Shown here: piece by piece, positions 23,014 to 31,920 of the stretch | How the letters are laid out: each line of letters begins with the position of its first letter | How positions within the stretch are numbered: the stretch's first letter is position 1 | NCBI GenBank assembly: GCA_003153295.1 | Contig: PLXY01000011.1 | Location: forward strand, 366,055-430,054 | Reading direction: 5' to 3' | From: Parachlamydiales bacterium | GTDB lineage: Bacteria > Chlamydiota > Chlamydiia > Chlamydiales > Rhabdochlamydiaceae | DNA length: 64,000 nucleotides | Translations under genes and position numbers: made by a program | Notes under the pieces: model-generated | Databases searched by the model: none | Told to the model about the DNA's origin: nothing | Seen by the model: the letters and a program-made list of their open reading frames with translations, nothing else

Positions 23014-24879
23014 TTAACAGGAAGAGCAACCAGGTTCGTGATCATCAGTATAAAGATTTTTATTGCGGAGCGCAACCATCAGCACTTGGACATCGGCAGG
23101 TGTGATGCCGCTGAGTCTAGAGGCTTGTCCGACATTGCGCGGCTTGATTTTATTCAGCTTTTCTCGAGCTTCGCGGCTGAGGCCCGCAATCTGTAAAAAG
23201 TCGAGCTTAGGGGGGATTTCCATTTTTTCTACACCCTCGAGTTTGGCAACTTCTTGATATTGCCGCTCAATATAACCGGCATATTTGATGTGGAGCTCGA
23301 TTTGAAAATTGATCTCTTTGCCATGATCTTGGATGATAGCGGGAAATTCTGTGAGCAATTGATTATAAGTGGTTGCAGGGCGAGAAAGCAGCTGAGCAAA
23401 AGAGAGGCTTTTACCGTCTAAGGAAATATATTTTTTTGTGAGGAATTGAATCTGCTCAGTTATCGTTTTTTCTTTCACTTCCAGTTTTGCAAATCGGGCT
23501 GCGTCGACAAGTCCCAGCTCGTATCCATAGCGGCGGAGACGCAAATCTGCGTTGTCTTGACGCAGCAGCAATCGATGTTCAGCGCGGCTTGTAAACATCC
23601 GGTAAGGCTCATCGAGCTCTTTGGTGATGAGCTCATCGATCATCACGCCGATATAAGCATCGGACCGTTTTAGGAAAAAGGGAGGCTTGCCTTGGACTTT
23701 GAGTGCCGCATTAATCCCTGCGATCAACCCTTGGCCTGCGGCTTCTTCATAACCTGTCGTGCCGTTGATCTGACCGGAGATGAAAAGCCCTTCGATTTTT
23801 TTTGTTTCCAATGTCGGAAAAAGCTGTCCGCTTGTGATGTAGTCGTATTCGATGGCATAGGCAGGACGCATGATCTCTGCATTTTGAAGGCCAGGAATTG
23901 TGCAGATCATTTTCATTTGTACGTCAAACGGCAACGAGGTTGAGATCCCGTTGATATAGAGTTCATCAGTCTGAAGACCTTCCGGTTCGATGAAAATCTG
24001 ATGTCTTTCTTTGTCGGCAAAGCGGACAAATTTATCTTCGATGGAAGGACAATAGCGCGGGCCTCTGCTTTGGATTTGTCCAGAGTACATGGGAGAGAGA
24101 TGGAGATGTTCTAAAACAACTTTTTTAGTTTCATCGGATGTGTAAGTGATATAGCAAGGGACTTGAGGAAGGCCTGGACCTTCAGGTTCATCGTAGGAAA
24201 AGCGGATCCCTGATTCACCCCATTGCGGTTCCATCTGAGTAATATCGACGCTGCGGCGGTTGACACGAGGAGGTGTCCCAGTCTTTAGCCGTCCCAATAT
24301 AAAGCCGAGCTGTTCTAAGCTAGAAGAGAGTCCGAGCGAAGGTTTATCTCCTGCCCGTCCGCCTGCGAAAGTCGTCGAGCCGATATGAATCATCCCTCTC
24401 ATGAAAGTCCCCGACGATAGGATGACGGTCTTGGCCGTGTAGGCGATCCCTTCTTGAGTCTCAACGCCGATGACTTTTTGATCTCGAACAATGAGATTTT
24501 CAGTCGTTCCTTGTTTGATGAAAAGATTAGAGGTTTCTTCCAGCTTTTTTTTCATGACCGTCTGATAGGCGAGCTTGTCGCTTTGGCAGCGTGGAGACCA
24601 GACAGCCGGTCCTTTAGAGCTATTGAGCATGCGGTATTGGATTGCAGTCGCATCGGCAATTTTGCCCATGATACCGCCCATCGCATCGATTTCACGAACG
24701 ATGTGCCCTTTCGCAGTCCCGCCGACAGCAGGATTGCAGCTCATCTTGCCAATCGTATCCAATGACATGGTCAGAAGCAGGGTTCTAGCTCCCATGCGGG
24801 CAGCGGCATGCGCCGCTTCACAGCCTGCATGGCCGGCACCGACAACAATGACATCAAATTCTTCTGGAAACGTCCACAT
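23014..24879 (-). CDS. mnmG: tRNA uridine-5-carboxymethylaminomethyl modification enzyme
   Basis: 621 residues, full length. FAD-binding VVGAGHAGCEAAHAAARMG is at about 12-30, followed by the family signature SCNPAVGGTAKGHIVREIDAMGG. The catalytic cysteines are expected in the C-rich PRYCPSIEDK region, and the C-terminal helical tRNA-binding domain includes PRNVGQASRLSGITPADV. With MnmE it modifies U34 of tRNAs. It is the first gene of a run that continues through the two coiled-coil paralogues, the receiver/GGDEF gene and lplA. Confidence 0.96.
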   Translation of the reverse strand: MWTFPEEFDVIVVGAGHAGCEAAHAAARMGARTLLLTMSLDTIGKMSCNPAVGGTAKGHIVREIDAMGGIMGKIADATAIQYRMLNSSKGPAVWSPRCQSDKLAYQTVMKKKLEETSNLFIKQGTTENLIVRDQKVIGVETQEGIAYTAKTVILSSGTFMRGMIHIGSTTFAGGRAGDKPSLGLSSSLEQLGFILGRLKTGTPPRVNRRSVDITQMEPQWGESGIRFSYDEPEGPGLPQVPCYITYTSDETKKVVLEHLHLSPMYSGQIQSRGPRYCPSIEDKFVRFADKERHQIFIEPEGLQTDELYINGISTSLPFDVQMKMICTIPGLQNAEIMRPAYAIEYDYITSGQLFPTLETKKIEGLFISGQINGTTGYEEAAGQGLIAGINAALKVQGKPPFFLKRSDAYIGVMIDELITKELDEPYRMFTSRAEHRLLLRQDNADLRLRRYGYELGLVDAARFAKLEVKEKTITEQIQFLTKKYISLDGKSLSFAQLLSRPATTYNQLLTEFPAIIQDHGKEINFQIELHIKYAGYIERQYQEVAKLEGVEKMEIPPKLDFLQIAGLSREAREKLNKIKPRNVGQASRLSGITPADVQVLMVALRNKNLYTDDHEPGCSSC

Positions 24880-24959
24880 ACTGGGGCAAAATTATATGTG
24901 ATTTGTTTGAATAAAGCCATTCGAGATATAGTCGTAGCTTTTAAAAAGGGTAATAAACG

Positions 24960-25490
24960 ATGCCCATCTTAACAATTACGTCAAAAGATTTACAATCAGC
25001 TGGTTTAAATATTTTGTACAGTGCTGGGCATAAAATCATCGGCGGAGCTGTGGCCTATGGAGTGATTCAAGTAGCTAGACGAGTTTTTAACAGATCTTTT
25101 TATTCTGACAGCACCTTGCAAAAAATAGAAAGAGCGGCAATTTTGACCAGCTGCATCATTAGTTATTATGTGGCTTCACAAACACCTCTAAAGACATTTT
25201 CCTTTCGGAAGGCATTGGAGTTGTTCATTTTAGAAATCATCCTCAATGCTTGCTTTAAGTCATGGCTTTCAAGAGAAGTAGAGATATTTATTCCGAGTGC
25301 CAAAGGTACTTTAGGAGGCAATCTCGGAGGAGCATGGTTAGGTTATTTTTCAGGCCATCTGGGCGGACGCACAGGGCAGATCTTGATGAGCATTATGGGA
25401 GCACAATCCTACGTAAGTATTGCTAGAGAAAACTTCTCAAGCAGTAAACGTAGACCCTTTTATCAAAGATTTTTAGCTGATGAAGAGTAG
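24960..25490 (+). CDS. Hypothetical protein with glycine-rich hydrophobic segments
   Basis: 176 residues; AAGGG lies about nine bases before the ATG. There are hydrophobic stretches at about 18-38, 55-72 (IISYYVASQT) and a glycine-zipper-like region at about 118-150 (GNLGGAWLGYFSGHLGGRTGQILMSIMGA). No signal peptide. The glycine-rich hairpin could insert in membranes, as in some Inc or toxin-like proteins, but this is only a suggestion. It stands alone between the mnmG start and the 28-aa basic protein gene. Confidence 0.5.
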   Translation: MPILTITSKDLQSAGLNILYSAGHKIIGGAVAYGVIQVARRVFNRSFYSDSTLQKIERAAILTSCIISYYVASQTPLKTFSFRKALELFILEIILNACFKSWLSREVEIFIPSAKGTLGGNLGGAWLGYFSGHLGGRTGQILMSIMGAQSYVSIARENFSSSKRRPFYQRFLADEE

Positions 25491-25521
25491 CCAAAACTTT
25501 TAGATTTTGGCTACCTCGAAA

Positions 25522-25608
25522 TTAGGTCTTATGACGATCGCGACGACGACGTTTTTTACGCTTATGTTTCGCCATTTTGTATTTTCTTTTCTTCTTAACA
25601 GATGACAT
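25522..25608 (-). CDS. 28-aa basic protein, COX24/AURKAIP1-like (bS22-type)
   Basis: A very short reading frame starting ATG 25606-25608 and ending TAA. Its product begins MSSVKKKRKYKMAKHKRKK and continues RRRRDRHKT, so 21 of 28 residues are basic. The pattern 'S-V-x-K-K-R-x-x-K-M-x-K-H/K-K-x-R-K...R-x-R' is that of the COX24/AURKAIP1 domain, which in mitochondria is small-subunit protein mS38 and in mycobacteria is ribosomal protein bS22. It is likely a ribosomal or RNA-binding component. It lies 30 bases before the ntt start side (downstream of ntt, same strand). Confidence 0.75.
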   Translation of the reverse strand: MSSVKKKRKYKMAKHKRKKRRRRDRHKT

Positions 25609-25638
25609 ATCTTTCGTTTTTCCCTATGGTTTCAAAAA

Positions 25639-27210
25639 TTAAGTAGCAATTTCTCGGCTTTCTTCGGCAGTTCCCGCCGCAGTTTCTTTAATATTAATGG
25701 TTTCGTTATGGGCAACAAGAGACTGGAATTGTTTACCCAAATAATGAACAGCGACCATCCATGCAGCGATGACAACGAGGAGGATAACACCTACAAAAGG
25801 AATGGTTGCAGATACAGTTCCAAAGAACATTAAAAGAGCTTGATAGATGAGGGCGCTTCCTGATTTACCAAGGCGAGATCCCACGCCGTCAATAGCCGCT
25901 TTTCCTTTCAGTTTGGACTCTCGGCTCAAAGGAATAAAAGCGAGCTCTTTTGTGGCATCGAAAATCGTATATTTAGAAGCTCTTGAAATACATTGTTGGA
26001 CTGAACCGAATAGAACGCCCAGAACTAGGGGGGTGCTTCCCATAAAGGCACCGAGGGCTATTCCTACTGAGGTATCTTTCATGAGGAGGAAGGAGAAAAA
26101 TCCCACACCGGTGATCAAGAGAAGCGCAGGAGGGACCATCGCATTGATCGTCCAAGAAAATTTTCTGATCATCACACTCGTTGCAATCGCAATCATCGTT
26201 GCAGCGATGCCGACCCACATCGTGACCCTGCCCATGTAGCCATTGAAGTCGTTAGGCTGTGGATGGATATGAAGGAGCTGGTCTTTCCAGGTGACTTCGG
26301 TCAGGTTAATACAGATGTTATAAGTGAGCACAATCGTCGCAATGCAAAGTAAATATTTGGAACTGGCCAGGTATTTAAAGTTCTTACGGAGGCTCATTTT
26401 TTCATTTGATTTTTCCGTCTCATAGGTGAGCTGCTGACGATAAGCGGGATTTTTTAAAATATTTTTATGGAACCAGCGGAAGATGCCCATCACAATGACT
26501 CCGCCTACAACGACGATACAGCTGATAATTAAAAGAGAATATTGCCAAGGATCATTGCCATTGGTCGCCATCCACTTTCCGGCCATATTGGAAATAATCG
26601 TCGCGGCCCCTCCTGCGCAGATCGCAGATAGATTGCCTCCGATAAGGATCAGAACGTAGAACCGTTTGGCCGTTTTAACATTCAAAATTTCATTGGCAAA
26701 TCCCCAGAAGAGGACTGTCATGATCGTCGTGCCCCAAAGTTCGGCCATCACATAGAATGTCGTATAAGTCCAATTCCGTATAAGCGCGACGAATCCTTTA
26801 AGACCGAGCGGGAAGTAGCCTTCCAACCGATCGGCAAATGCATGGGGGTGGAGCGCATCGCGGAGAGGAAATAGGATGAAAGAAAAGACCATGAAAAACC
26901 CCAAGAAGAGAGTCATCATGATATAAAACACTTTCTCGGTTGTGTACCGGTTGGCCAGTCGAGTAAAGAGAATCGTCATGAGAAGAGCCATGGGTAAGAC
27001 CACCCAGACCTTCATAAAAGGGATGATTTCTGCTCCTGAAGAAGGGGCTGTAATGACGAGGGAATCTTTTGCGGCTCTTAAGATATTATAATTAAAACAA
27101 ATGAAGAAAAAGATTAGTATTAGTGGTAAAAATAATTTCAATTCGCTTTTATGGACAGGGCAGAACCAGGAACGGAAACGGCCGAATTCCTGGGAACTGT
27201 TAGATGACAT
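25639..27210 (-). CDS. ntt: Nucleotide transporter, ATP/ADP translocase (TLC) family
   Basis: 523 residues with 11-12 membrane helices. Family hallmarks include FNYNILRAAKDSLVITAPSSGAEIIPFMKVW near the N-terminus, the WGTTIMTVLFWGFANEI segment (about 165-180) and FDATKELAFIPLSRESKLKGKAAIDGVGSRLGKSG. These carriers let intracellular bacteria exchange ADP for host ATP, or import other nucleotides. It is one of two paralogues in the window (other at 48001). A strong promoter lies directly upstream. Confidence 0.93.
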   Translation of the reverse strand: MSSNSSQEFGRFRSWFCPVHKSELKLFLPLILIFFFICFNYNILRAAKDSLVITAPSSGAEIIPFMKVWVVLPMALLMTILFTRLANRYTTEKVFYIMMTLFLGFFMVFSFILFPLRDALHPHAFADRLEGYFPLGLKGFVALIRNWTYTTFYVMAELWGTTIMTVLFWGFANEILNVKTAKRFYVLILIGGNLSAICAGGAATIISNMAGKWMATNGNDPWQYSLLIISCIVVVGGVIVMGIFRWFHKNILKNPAYRQQLTYETEKSNEKMSLRKNFKYLASSKYLLCIATIVLTYNICINLTEVTWKDQLLHIHPQPNDFNGYMGRVTMWVGIAATMIAIATSVMIRKFSWTINAMVPPALLLITGVGFFSFLLMKDTSVGIALGAFMGSTPLVLGVLFGSVQQCISRASKYTIFDATKELAFIPLSRESKLKGKAAIDGVGSRLGKSGSALIYQALLMFFGTVSATIPFVGVILLVVIAAWMVAVHYLGKQFQSLVAHNETINIKETAAGTAEESREIAT

Positions 27211-27254
27211 CGATAAAAGTCCTACCCTTTACCCGTCTTGCTGGGATAGCAAAA

Positions 27255-27282
27255 ATTATAACACTTTTCCCATATTTGACAA
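27255..27282 (-). promoter_or_regulatory. Strong sigma-70-type promoter of ntt
   Basis: On the minus strand: -35 TTGTCA (27277-27282), a 16-nt spacer, and a consensus -10 TATAAT (27255-27260). The ntt ATG follows about 45 bases downstream of the -10, with AGGA near position 27219. Confidence 0.7.
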
Positions 27283-27423
27283 GGAAGAATAGGGGTTTGT
27301 GCTAGGGTTTTTTCAAAAACATTTTTCATGGGTTCCAGGGGAAAATCATTAAAAAAACAGTCTAAAACCTTAAAAATTATTTCTAATCGGCACTTAAATA
27401 AATTTTTTATATAAAATAAAATT

Positions 27424-28860
27424 CTAATTTGGTGAAAAAGCTGAAAAAGCCGCTTCATTATTAGAATTATTCGTATTGCGAATCGGGGCGTAATTGGCAA
27501 ATTGAGCCAGCTCTTTTCTGAATGCTAAGTTAACACTGCCAATAGCGCCATGTCGATTTTTTGCCACAATCAATTCTGCGGTTCCAGGCTTATCATACGG
27601 ATCGTAATATTCCCGTCTTAAAAGGAACATGACCAAATCACTGTCCTGCTCCAGCGATCCCGATTCTCTCAAGTCGCTCATCATGGGACGGTGGCCTGCG
27701 CGCTCTTCTACCTTTCGGGAAAGCTGTGATAAACATAGAATGGGAACATTGAGTTCTCGGGCTAAAGTTTTCAAAAGGCGCGAGATTTCCGAAACCTCCA
27801 GCTGCCGGTTTTCTTGATTTCTAAAATTTCCTGAGCCTGTTAACAGCTGCAGGTAGTCGATGACAAGAAACTGAATGCCATAAGCTTCTTTCATGCGCCG
27901 GGCCCGGGCGCGCAAGTCGGTGATTTTAAGGCCTGGCTGATCATCGATGATCATCGTATGTTTTTGCATGGTGTTGACAGCGCCGACAATCCGTTGAAAT
28001 TCAATCCCATTGAGCGAGCCCGTCCGGATTTTATCCGACTCGACTTCGGCCTGAGAACAGATGATTCGATGGAGCAACTGGTCGGCCGTCATCTCTAAAG
28101 AAAAGATCCCGACCGGAAGGTTATTTTTAAAACAAATATTTTCAGCGATGTTGAGAGCAAGAGCCGTTTTTCCCATCGCAGGCCGCGCTGCAAGGATCAT
28201 CAAGTTGGAAGGCGACAGTCCATTGACCATCTTGTCGAATTCAAGGTAATGGGTCGGTATTCCCGTGATGCCGCTATCATCAGGTCCACGCGCTTGATAT
28301 TTTTCTTGTTTTTCCTGGAGTTCTTTTAAATAGGGAAGTTTGGAAGAGGCTTTTGCTCCAGAAATGATATCTTTGATCAAGATGCCGCCTAACGTGTTGG
28401 CGGACTGACTGATGTGGAAGAATTTTTGCTGAGCGATATCTAAGGATGTCTGGACATCGTCAGGATTGTCAAAAGCTTGTTTTTCCACATCCTGCGCTGC
28501 ATGGATCATGCGGCGTAGCAGAGATTTATTCCGGACGAGCTCGGTATATTCTTCAATATGGGCTGCGGTTCCTGCATATTGGGCCACCGTTGTTAGATAC
28601 GCGATTCCCCCAATAGCTTTAAGTTGATTGCGCCGTTTAAGCTCTTCCGCAACCAAGTGTAGATCAGCCGGTTTATCCTGAAGAAAGCATCCCTTTAGAA
28701 CTTCAAAAATGACCTTATGTTCGGTGTAATAGAAATCTTGTTCGTCCAAGGAGTCCGCAGCGATATTGAGGCTGCCGATCGACGTGAGCATGCAGCCCAG
28801 CACGATCATTTCCGATTCTTTGGAGTTAGGAGGAATTTTGGTCACAGGAGTTTCTGCCAT
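27424..28860 (-). CDS. dnaB: Replicative DNA helicase DnaB
   Basis: 478 residues. The N-terminal dimerisation domain spans about 1-105. The C-terminal RecA-like domain has Walker A AARPAMGKTALAL (about 217-229), Walker B VIDYLQLL, the arginine finger region and the LSQLSRKVEERAGHRPMMSDLRESGSLEQDSD signature in two overlapping motifs. It is the hexameric helicase of the replication fork. No intein or insertion. The dnaB-mnmG-ntt neighbourhood is chlamydial. Confidence 0.97.
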   Translation of the reverse strand: MAETPVTKIPPNSKESEMIVLGCMLTSIGSLNIAADSLDEQDFYYTEHKVIFEVLKGCFLQDKPADLHLVAEELKRRNQLKAIGGIAYLTTVAQYAGTAAHIEEYTELVRNKSLLRRMIHAAQDVEKQAFDNPDDVQTSLDIAQQKFFHISQSANTLGGILIKDIISGAKASSKLPYLKELQEKQEKYQARGPDDSGITGIPTHYLEFDKMVNGLSPSNLMILAARPAMGKTALALNIAENICFKNNLPVGIFSLEMTADQLLHRIICSQAEVESDKIRTGSLNGIEFQRIVGAVNTMQKHTMIIDDQPGLKITDLRARARRMKEAYGIQFLVIDYLQLLTGSGNFRNQENRQLEVSEISRLLKTLARELNVPILCLSQLSRKVEERAGHRPMMSDLRESGSLEQDSDLVMFLLRREYYDPYDKPGTAELIVAKNRHGAIGSVNLAFRKELAQFANYAPIRNTNNSNNEAAFSAFSPN

Positions 28861-28994
28861 ATCAGGTTAACTTATAGCATAAGCTGGATTATTTCAATGT
28901 GGAGCAGTAGTCCAACCTTTGTAGGTCTGAATATTTTGGAAGGGTTGTGGAAATTTGGCTTTTAATTGAGACGATTTCAAGAGAACTAGAGAAA

Positions 28995-29021
28995 AACGGG
29001 GTGTGGTTACCATACCCCGTT
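28995..29021 (-). terminator. Rho-independent terminator of the 30-aa protein gene
   Basis: 12-bp stem (AACGGGGTATGG / CCACACCCCGTT with one G-T type pair), 3-nt loop, followed on the minus strand by TTTTTCTCT. It starts 12 bases after the stop at 29033. Confidence 0.8.
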
Positions 29022-29032
29022 AGAGATTAATC

Positions 29033-29125
29033 TCATCCACAGCTGCTGCAGCTGCTCATTTTACGCTTTGAAGTTTTTGTCTTCTTGCGTGCAGGTTTTC
29101 TTGCTTTTGCTTTTTTCTTTGCCAT
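29033..29125 (-). CDS. 30-aa Lys-rich protein with CSSC tail
   Basis: Starts at ATG 29123-29125 with a strong Shine-Dalgarno GGAGGGG and ends at TGA 29033, followed at once by a convincing terminator, so it is a complete single-gene transcription unit. The product is MAKKKAKARKPARKKTKTSK followed by RKMSSCSSCG: a lysine/arginine-rich tail-like sequence resembling the C-terminal part of histone H1-like proteins, ending in two cysteines. Likely nucleic-acid binding. I do not recognise a named family. Confidence 0.7.
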   Translation of the reverse strand: MAKKKAKARKPARKKTKTSKRKMSSCSSCG

Positions 29126-29296
29126 GTTCCCCTCCGGGGTTTAAACAATTCCTAATTTCTGAATATCTCTGATCAGATTTATTAACAAGAGGTAAACTAT
29201 TTTTATTTAAAATAGTTCAAATGAAGGATTTCTAACAACTAGGATTTAGAAGATATTAAAGGACTTCAAAAAGTATTTTGACCTTTGCAAGTAAAT

Positions 29297-29385
29297 CGGA
29301 AAGAGTGGGATTTGAACCCACGGTACCCATTTAAGGGTACGCGTCCTTAGCAGGGACGTGCCTTCGGCCACTCAGCCATCTTTCC
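29297..29385 (-). tRNA. tRNA-Ser (anticodon GCU)
   Basis: 89 nt. Acceptor stem GGAAAGA/TCTTTCC with discriminator G, anticodon loop CTGCTAA between CGTCC and GGACG (anticodon GCU, reads AGC/AGU), a long variable arm (about ACCCTTAAATGGGT) typical of serine tRNAs, and T-arm GTGGGTTCAAATCCCAC. CCA is not encoded. Confidence 0.97.
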
Positions 29386-29767
29386 AAAAAGGAGGATTAT
29401 CTTAACCTCTGAAGGGGAATTCGTCAATAATCCCATTTTTTAATTTGGCAATAAAAAAATGAAAGTGATAAAATCACATTTGTGATTTACCAATCGGTTC
29501 TCTCTCTTTCTAAGAAGCCTTTCCCGAAGCGCCGCTAGGCGCACAATCTCGTTTTTTCATTAACATTTTATTTTTTCATCAGTAGGCCCCGCAAAAATAA
29601 TTTTTTTTGCAGCGTCTGCGGAATGACTTATTCAGGCTAAAACTAGTTTTTTTCAAACTAGTTGATTTTACAAACCTGTACGTCAGCGAAAGGTCTCAAC
29701 TCACTCAAAAAAAGTGGGATACGGATCCTTTTTGCTTATTTGAATAACGAAATTAACTAGGTACAAG
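29386..29767. other. Intergenic region with small palindromes, no gene seen
   Basis: 382 bases between tRNA-Ser (minus) and the saccharopine operon (plus). It holds three small inverted repeats: AAATCACATTTGTGATTT (29471-29488), GCGCC-GCTA-GGCGC (29529-29542, followed eight bases later by a T-run) and AACTAGTTT/AAACTAGTT (29641-29663). The first is operator-like, the second terminator-like. I see no open frame with a ribosome site. A small RNA is possible but not supported further. Confidence 0.4.
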
Positions 29768-30802
29768 ATGATCACACATACAATGATAATGCGGTGCGAG
29801 GAAAGTCCTTCGGAGAGAAGGGCGCCTTTAACACCAGAAGACGCGGGTAGGCTTTTAGGGGCAGGTTTTCGCATTTTAGTCGAAACTTCTGCTCATCGAA
29901 TTTTTTCTGATGAACAATATCGAAACAGTGGATGTGAAATTGTTTCAAAAGAGAGTTGGCGTTCAGCCCCCTCTAAAACGACTATTTTAGGCATCAAAGC
30001 ACTTCCTGAAGATGAGATGTGCTTCAGCCACATTCATATCTTTTTTGCACATGCTTATCGAAAACAGCTGCATAGCGTTTCTCTATTGCAAAAATTTGTA
30101 GCGGGGCAAGGAACTCTTCTCGATCTTGAATATCTTTTAGACGAACGAAAAATGAGATTAGTCTCTTTTAGCCGCTATGCTGGCATTGCTGGGGCTATTG
30201 CAGGATTGAATGCTCTATTGCCTCAATCCTACCCCCTCATGGACCAGATCTCATCGACAGAATGGAAGAGACAGCTTTCTGCCCATTTACCTGAGTTAAA
30301 ATCATTCCGTTATCTCATTACCGGAGCTGAGGGACGGTGCGGTGGAGGTGTAGGTTCAATCTTTGAAGATTTGGGCATTCGTGTTGACAGGTGGACGTTA
30401 GAAGATACTCTCTCGGGTCGTCCTTTCAGCGATATTCTCAATTATGATGTGCTTTTTCATTGTGCAGCGGCTTTAACTGCTCAGCCGCTAATGGTGAAGC
30501 TTTCAGAGGAATGTCCAGAACTGATCGTCGATATTACATGCGATATTGGCAATCCCTTTAATCTCTTAGATCTGGGCCATCATGCCACCTCTTTTGCAGC
30601 TCCTGTGCAATGGATCCAAAGAACAAATAAGCCTTTAAAAGTCGTTGCCATCGATCATTTGCCCAATCTTCTTTCTGAAGAGAGTAGTCGATGGTTTTCT
30701 TCGCAGCTTCTGCCTTTGTTGATGAAGCCTGAACACCCAGCATGGGAAGAGAGCTTTAATCATTTTCAAAGAGCAATTGCCCATTTAGGAGGTGCAATGT
30801 GA
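29768..30802 (+). CDS. Saccharopine dehydrogenase, Lys1-type (L-lysine forming)
   Basis: 344 residues of the alanine dehydrogenase/transhydrogenase-like fold. It follows yeast Lys1 closely in motifs: RRAPLTPEDAGRLL (17-30), the catalytic lysine K77 in GIKALPE and histidine H95 in FFAHAYRKQ, GTLLDLEYL, FSRYAGIAGAIAGLN, nucleotide-binding TGAEGRCGGGVGSIF and AIDHLPNLLSEESSRWF. It interconverts lysine plus 2-oxoglutarate and saccharopine with NAD(P)H; the direction is not decided by sequence. First of three translationally coupled genes. This activity is rare in bacteria and absent from classical Chlamydia as far as I know. Confidence 0.85.
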   Translation: MITHTMIMRCEESPSERRAPLTPEDAGRLLGAGFRILVETSAHRIFSDEQYRNSGCEIVSKESWRSAPSKTTILGIKALPEDEMCFSHIHIFFAHAYRKQLHSVSLLQKFVAGQGTLLDLEYLLDERKMRLVSFSRYAGIAGAIAGLNALLPQSYPLMDQISSTEWKRQLSAHLPELKSFRYLITGAEGRCGGGVGSIFEDLGIRVDRWTLEDTLSGRPFSDILNYDVLFHCAAALTAQPLMVKLSEECPELIVDITCDIGNPFNLLDLGHHATSFAAPVQWIQRTNKPLKVVAIDHLPNLLSEESSRWFSSQLLPLLMKPEHPAWEESFNHFQRAIAHLGGAM

Positions 30803-31920
30803 GAAATATTCATTGGATTGGATCTGGATTATCTTCAACGTTTGGCATTGATGAGCTGATTGCTCATCCTAGGGGAAATTTGCATCTTTGGATGCGAGAT
30901 CCTGCTAAAGCTAAATGGAACAGCTCTGCTGTTTCGATACATCAGTATGATCTTGATTGTTTAAGAGAGACGTTGTGTGCGGGAGATATTGTTGTCTCCA
31001 TGCTTCCTTTTACGATGCATTTGTCTTTGGCTCAAATGGCACTAGAGCGCGGAGCTCATTTTATCTGCAGCAGTTATCTGTCTCCTGCCTTGTTGGAGCT
31101 GGATGAAACAGCTCGAGCAAAAGGGGTTATTGTCGCAGGTGAGATGGGATTAGATCCGGGGATTGATCACATGTTAGCGCATGAACTGGTACGAAGGTAT
31201 CAAGAGGATCGGAAGGATGAGAACCACTCCATTTCGTTTCTCTCTTTATGTGGAGGAATTCCCGAGGCTCCTGGTCCTTTTTGCTATCAATTCAGCTGGT
31301 CGCCGGTCGGCATTCTGCGAGCGCTTCGTCAAGCTTCCACATGGTTGGAAGGAGGACAGCCCTGTACAGTGGGAGCTCCTTATCAGGCTGTTAAAACAGT
31401 GAGAATCAGAGGAGAGGAATTCGAATATTATCCTAACCGCGATTCATTGCCATTTATTGATTATTACCAGCTTCCCCGAGACCGTTTAAAAAAGTTTCTC
31501 AGGGGGTCGATCCGTTCTCAAGGATGGAAAGAAGCCTGGAAAGATATTTTTTATCAGCTTCCGGAGTTAAATGAAGAAGGTCTTCAAGCTTTGAGTCAAG
31601 AGCTCTATGAAAAATACGCTTATAAAGACAATGAGAGGGATCGCGTCGTGATGTTTATCGCGCTTGATGTAACGAACCATTTAGGAGAGATTGTTCGAAC
31701 TTACTCGGCCTATTTGGATGTTATAGGCAATGAAACTCATCATGCGATGACTACTCTGGTCTGCTTGCCTCTTTTGACCGTGATCGATGGAATTATCGAA
31801 GGGAGATATGCGCCGGGTATTTTAAGGCCGGTTCCATCGAAGCAAGAATTAGACAGATGGCTCCAGTTGCTAGAGCTTCATCAAATTGAGGTTCAATTTG
31901 TTACTACGGAGCGACTATGA
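30799..31920 (+). CDS. Saccharopine dehydrogenase, Lys9/SDH-type
   Basis: 373 residues from a GTG preceded by a perfect AGGAGGTG, overlapping the previous stop by four bases. The Rossmann N-terminus (IHWIGSGLSSTFG), AGDIVVSMLPFTMHLSLAQMALERGAHFI, the signature SSYLSPALLELDETA and AGEMGLDPGIDHM, and SLCGGIPEAPGPFCYQFSWSP match the saccharopine reductase family. It would convert saccharopine to aminoadipate semialdehyde plus glutamate, or the reverse. Yeast Lys9 is about 446 residues, so this version is compact. Paired with the Lys1-type gene it makes a two-step lysine module. Confidence 0.85.
   Translation: MRNIHWIGSGLSSTFGIDELIAHPRGNLHLWMRDPAKAKWNSSAVSIHQYDLDCLRETLCAGDIVVSMLPFTMHLSLAQMALERGAHFICSSYLSPALLELDETARAKGVIVAGEMGLDPGIDHMLAHELVRRYQEDRKDENHSISFLSLCGGIPEAPGPFCYQFSWSPVGILRALRQASTWLEGGQPCTVGAPYQAVKTVRIRGEEFEYYPNRDSLPFIDYYQLPRDRLKKFLRGSIRSQGWKEAWKDIFYQLPELNEEGLQALSQELYEKYAYKDNERDRVVMFIALDVTNHLGEIVRTYSAYLDVIGNETHHAMTTLVCLPLLTVIDGIIEGRYAPGILRPVPSKQELDRWLQLLELHQIEVQFVTTERL

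Noticed and set aside
29195-29217. AACTATTTT/AAAATAGTT stem as tRNA-Ser terminator
   Set aside because: Entirely A/T with weak pairing and 80 bases away from the tRNA end, so too weak to call.
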